Of a stretch of 64,000 bases of DNA, positions 60,182-64,000 are shown piece by piece (position 1 is the stretch's first letter; each line of letters opens with the position of its first letter). The DNA comes from Panonychus citri (Eukaryota > Arthropoda > Arachnida > Trombidiformes > Tetranychidae): assembly GCF_014898815.1 (NCBI RefSeq), contig NW_026515458.1, forward strand, positions 1 through 64,000, in the 5' to 3' direction. The notes beneath the pieces were generated by a model. That model ran no database searches. It was not told the DNA's origin and saw only the letters and a list, made by a program, of their open reading frames with translations. A program made the position numbers and the translations under genes.

Positions 60182-62981
60182 GTGATTTGTAGAGTAAATA
60201 ATTAACATAATCAATTATCTGTTACTAGCAAACAATTAAACATAATCAGGTAAAAACTTTAATCGCTATTTATACCGAATTCAATAACCTATGGCCAATT
60301 GATTGAGATTATTTAAACTTAAAGTTAATTTGTATAGTTAATTTCATAGAGTTTGGCTAACTATTGGTTAACATTGAACAATCAAACATTTAATTGTAAT
60401 TTGCCTGAAAACCTTGAGGAAAAAATTAAATTAAACAAACAATTAGCCGAAAACAATGAGAAAAAATTTGATTAAAGTCAACATGTTATTATTACAATTA
60501 CAATTAGCTAATCATTAATGAGATAAATGATAACCGTTATATTACAATTGACTGTCAGCAATCAAATAAGAGTTTGTATTTAGTTAATCAACCAGAAAAT
60601 TGATCAAAAACTTAAACAATTTAAACTGAACATGAAGAAAAACTTTAAATTTTTCCTTCTAATTCACAATTTATTCCGGTTTTTTTTTGGTTCCTTTTTG
60701 ATTATTTATATTTAATCAGTTAACCAACAATCAAGTAAAAAATATTAATTGTTGTGATAATAATGAGGTGAAACTGTTGACTGAATTATTATATTAAATA
60801 AAAATATCACGTATTAATAGTTGATATTATATCACGATTGTGAACGTGTTGGGTTCATGTTGCAATTTAAAGTTGTATCAACTTTAAGATAACAATTTAG
60901 TAATTGTTATGTTAATTGTTAATTGTTAAGAATCTGGTAACTTCTTCATTTGTATTCACATAATTATCTAATCATCAATTAACTTGATCCCTTTCTAATC
61001 AACTTGAGTTGTGAGTTTCTTGGTTGACATAAATAAAAGTTTTTCCTTTTGTTTTTTTTTTCTGGTTAATTTTTTCAGTTAATTTCCTCTCACTGATTCT
61101 CTTGGTGATTAAATGATTTTCTAATCAATTAATTGCACTCCGTTATTTATCAATGATTAATTAACACACCAGTTTTTGGGGCTAAAAACAATCAATTGAT
61201 TGTTATTATGAGACGGATTGAAGAAAAGGTGTCATTATTATTATTAAATGTTCATCTGATTGTTGTTCTGATTAACTTTAATATCAATCAGATCGTATTG
61301 TTAAAATGTGATTAAGATGATTGTTTCACTGTCTATTATTTGGATATTGTTTAGTTGTTTTCACGTTGATTAGATTAAGTTAATTAGTGAATGTGTGTGC
61401 GTGTCCAATGTTTATATCAGTTGATTATAAGTAAATGTAATTTTCCAATACATATCATTGTCTTTCCCACTGCAATTAACTCAATTGTTGGCTATTTACA
61501 AATATTACGATTATAAAATTTACTGTCGTCATCAATTTCGTCATCGTAATTAATCATTAATCATTGATTAAAGATGGAGAGAGAAAGAGAAAAATTAAAT
61601 CAACAATTAACGTATACAGAACGATGAACTTGAAACAAGAATTAATAAATCATAGAAATAGATTAAATTAGTAAGAATACAATCAAATGACTGGTGAGTT
61701 ATTAAAATTTATCTTAGTAACAATTTAATTAATTGGTATAGTTGATTTTCCAATGTAAATCAGCCATTGACAGTCAGATTTTGACACAATTGAGACACAA
61801 TTTATTTTTTTCAATCAGCAACAATTAAACCTTGAGAATCACAGGATTGAAGTTTGAGAGACTGGGAAAAAACAGATTAACTGTATTAATGAATAATAGT
61901 AATAAAGATAATCAACTAATCATCATGATAGTAATGAGATAATAATAATGAGAAAATACAGATAATGTTATTAAATGGAGCCACTAGAAGACGTAATAAT
62001 TATTACAATTACAAGGGATACAATCAATTCCATTGTTATTCAGTCAACAATGGCGATAATCATGATACATAATCAATGGAATCTTTCATCAGTTCCACCA
62101 GACGATTAACCAATGAATAACCATGAAATGGACAAAGGTCAATTCCTTCAGAAAAGAGAGAAAGAGTGAAGAATAAGAAGAAAACAAAAAAAAATCATAA
62201 GAATACAAATATAACTGTTACTGAGTTGGTTCAGCTTCAGTTCATTTATCTCGATATCATGTTAGCTTTTTCTTTCTCTCAGATTTGTTCAGATAATAAC
62301 ATATTAATATGTGTCCTTGTCCGTTCCTTACCCTGTTCATCTCTCAGTCTATGGATCATTGACATTCACTTTCCATTTTCTCATTGACACCAACACACAG
62401 TCAACGAAATGAAAAACAAGACAAGAAAAAAAGAGTAACAATTTTTACCTTTCAGATTCCATGAAATGAACTTTCAAGGGCCATAATTGTCGTCGAACGA
62501 TCTCTTGGGATAGAGAAAAAAAAGTACACACTCCTAATTGTAAACGAATTAAGTGTTGATAATAATAATTCTCATCTTAATTCTGGTAAAATCTGGTTGA
62601 GTTAACATACAAATGATAATCTTGTCATCTTCCTTTTTTTTCATCATCATCATATGTTGATTGTCTTTTCCCTTGTTGCTTAATTTGCTTTTACTTTTTC
62701 TCCATTATTGGTTCCTTTTCATCAATATCACCATTTTGTGTGTCTTTCCATCATCAACATGTGAAAGTATTACAATTAATATAATCATAACCATCACAAT
62801 TTGATGCTGTTACATGAATGCCCTTCTTCACGACGATCATCATGATAGTTGAACTTGTCAAAATTTCAACGTTAACTGATATAACTTGAAATGTGATTTA
62901 CTTTCTAAATGATGATTATGATCACATTATATTCCATTCATTGGGTTAATATGATAGGTGTTGATATAAAGCTATAAAAGA

Positions 62982-63026
<45 letters not shown>

Positions 63027-63820
63027 TAAAATCACGTTACAAATCTGATATCAGGTAAATGGAAACAAGAAAAAGCTTCTTGAATTTACTATACATCTAA
63101 TGGTAAGATATTGACTGTTGATTTAAAGGTTAATCCTGAAAGAGAAGAGAGAGAGAGAGAGAGACCAGATTAAAGAAATGAAATATTGTTACTGTAATTG
63201 TCCAATTTACTTTATAGACAAAAAAAGGTAATTAAAAGGTAAACAATTACTTACTTTATGATGAAAATAACAATTATGATCAAGTTAACTTGTCATATGT
63301 TTGAAGTAAAACAAAAGTGATTCACTTGATTCTTAAATATATTAAGTTCACGTCTATTAATTGGATCAACAATTGTGAAACGTGATTAAGTTATTACTTT
63401 ATAATATGATTACAAGTTGATTATAACCAAAAAAGGAAGAAAAATGAAACAATTAAAATCTTTTCCAAACTAAGGTAATTAAAGATTTTTGGAAAAAAAG
63501 AATAAGAAAAGTCTTGGAATTAGCTACTAGGTGTCTCTATTGTTCCATAACATATGATTTTCTTTTCGTTTTTTTTTTCTTTGTTAATTTGTTTTTCTGA
63601 TTAAATTGTGGGTTTAATTGTGATTCCTTTCCATCTTTCAATTTAAATTATTTCGATTTACCTTCTCTTGTTTAGGTTGTGTTTTTACCTTTCTACCATG
63701 AGGTAAATTTACTCGAATTCAATGGTCTTGAGGATTTGACGTTCGATGAAAATTGGTAACATTAACATTTCTGGTTTGTTTTGATTTGGAAAAACCCTAA
63801 ACATCAAATCAATTAATCTA
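60182..63820. other. AT-rich intergenic region
   Basis: No supported exon. A 73-codon ORF at 62166-62387 has no recognisable feature. Contains (AG)n microsatellites at about 62985-63023 and 63144-63164. Confidence 0.5.
62985..63023. repeat. (AG)n microsatellite
   Basis: Roughly 17 AG dinucleotides preceded by a short AAAG-rich run. Confidence 0.95.
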
Positions 63821-63973
63821 ATGTCAGACCCTGATGATTATCAAGGTGACCCTTACTGTTCACCCATTGACCAATTTGGTTCTACTGATGATGTAAAATT
63901 TGAACCAGAAATGGACGTACCCAAATTCATGGAGAAACCTTTCATCATTAAATTGGATCTTAATTGTTTATAA
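63821..63973 (+). CDS. Short acidic ORF, possible first exon or small protein
   Basis: Fifty codons from ATG to TAA, beginning MSDPDDYQGDPYCSP and containing DDVKFEPEMDVP. The acidic, proline-containing composition and lack of AT-driven residues (few Ile, Asn or Lys) look coding, unlike the background. A GTAAAA at about 63894 could be a donor within it, so it may be the first exon of a gene extending past the window. No family is recognised. Confidence 0.35.
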   Translation: MSDPDDYQGDPYCSPIDQFGSTDDVKFEPEMDVPKFMEKPFIIKLDLNCL

Positions 63974-64000
63974 TTGTAAACATTGTTAACCAAATACCAT

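Overview
The window is nuclear DNA from a eukaryote, most likely an arthropod and possibly a trombidiform mite. It is AT-rich, with short GT-AG introns (about 70-200 nt), a multi-module sushi (CCP) gene, a SNAPC3 homologue, an intact Helitron RepHel gene and a Tc1/mariner-type MITE. The mite assignment is a guess from compactness and base composition. No bacterial gene, CRISPR array or rRNA was seen.

Layout. 1-1802 is AT-rich intergenic DNA. 1803-5977 (+) is a five-exon gene for a secreted protein of about 14 CCP modules; four one-base deletions break its large exon. 7591-10770 is a 1.59-kb tandem duplication bounded by (GA)n. 12130-12953 (+) is a two-exon gene for a small membrane or secreted protein, convergent with SNAPC3 at 13153-14486 (-). 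14487-18477 is AT-rich DNA with no convincing gene.

18478 to about 55620 is a 37-kb block whose composition differs from its flanks. It holds an intact 1421-aa Helitron replicase-helicase (20345-24610, -) between two runs of a 335-bp tandem repeat, then a roughly 28-kb array of higher-order repeats. Dispersed through the block are six copies of one unrecognised small-protein exon, all on the minus strand. In five of the six a Trp is the 12th codon after a phase-0 acceptor.

The array is not just satellite DNA. Ten near-identical cassettes on the minus strand each carry a TATA box (TATAAAAG; TATAAAG in one), a short leader, a six-codon first exon (MSTITI in seven of them) and a GTAAGT donor. 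Two genes can be assembled completely: exon 1 at 49619-49636 with exon 2 at 48183-48515, and exon 1 at 52055-52072 with exon 2 at 51569-51907. A third (45953-46476) is frameshifted. The other cassettes are promoter/first-exon units without an adjacent second exon. Between cassettes lie polypyrimidine minisatellites (18-bp unit) and two diverged spacer modules. I regard this promoter/first-exon array with its small-protein family as the most interesting system here.

55621-64000 returns to AT-rich host-like DNA. It contains an endonuclease/exonuclease/phosphatase-fold gene (58994-60153, +) with one in-frame stop. A 598-bp MITE at its 5' edge lies exactly between a splice acceptor and its polypyrimidine tract. 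A 50-codon ORF lies at the right end.

Several regions show deletion-only differences in short homopolymers and dinucleotides (the sushi exon and many array copies). Consensus errors in the assembly should be excluded before these are called mutations.
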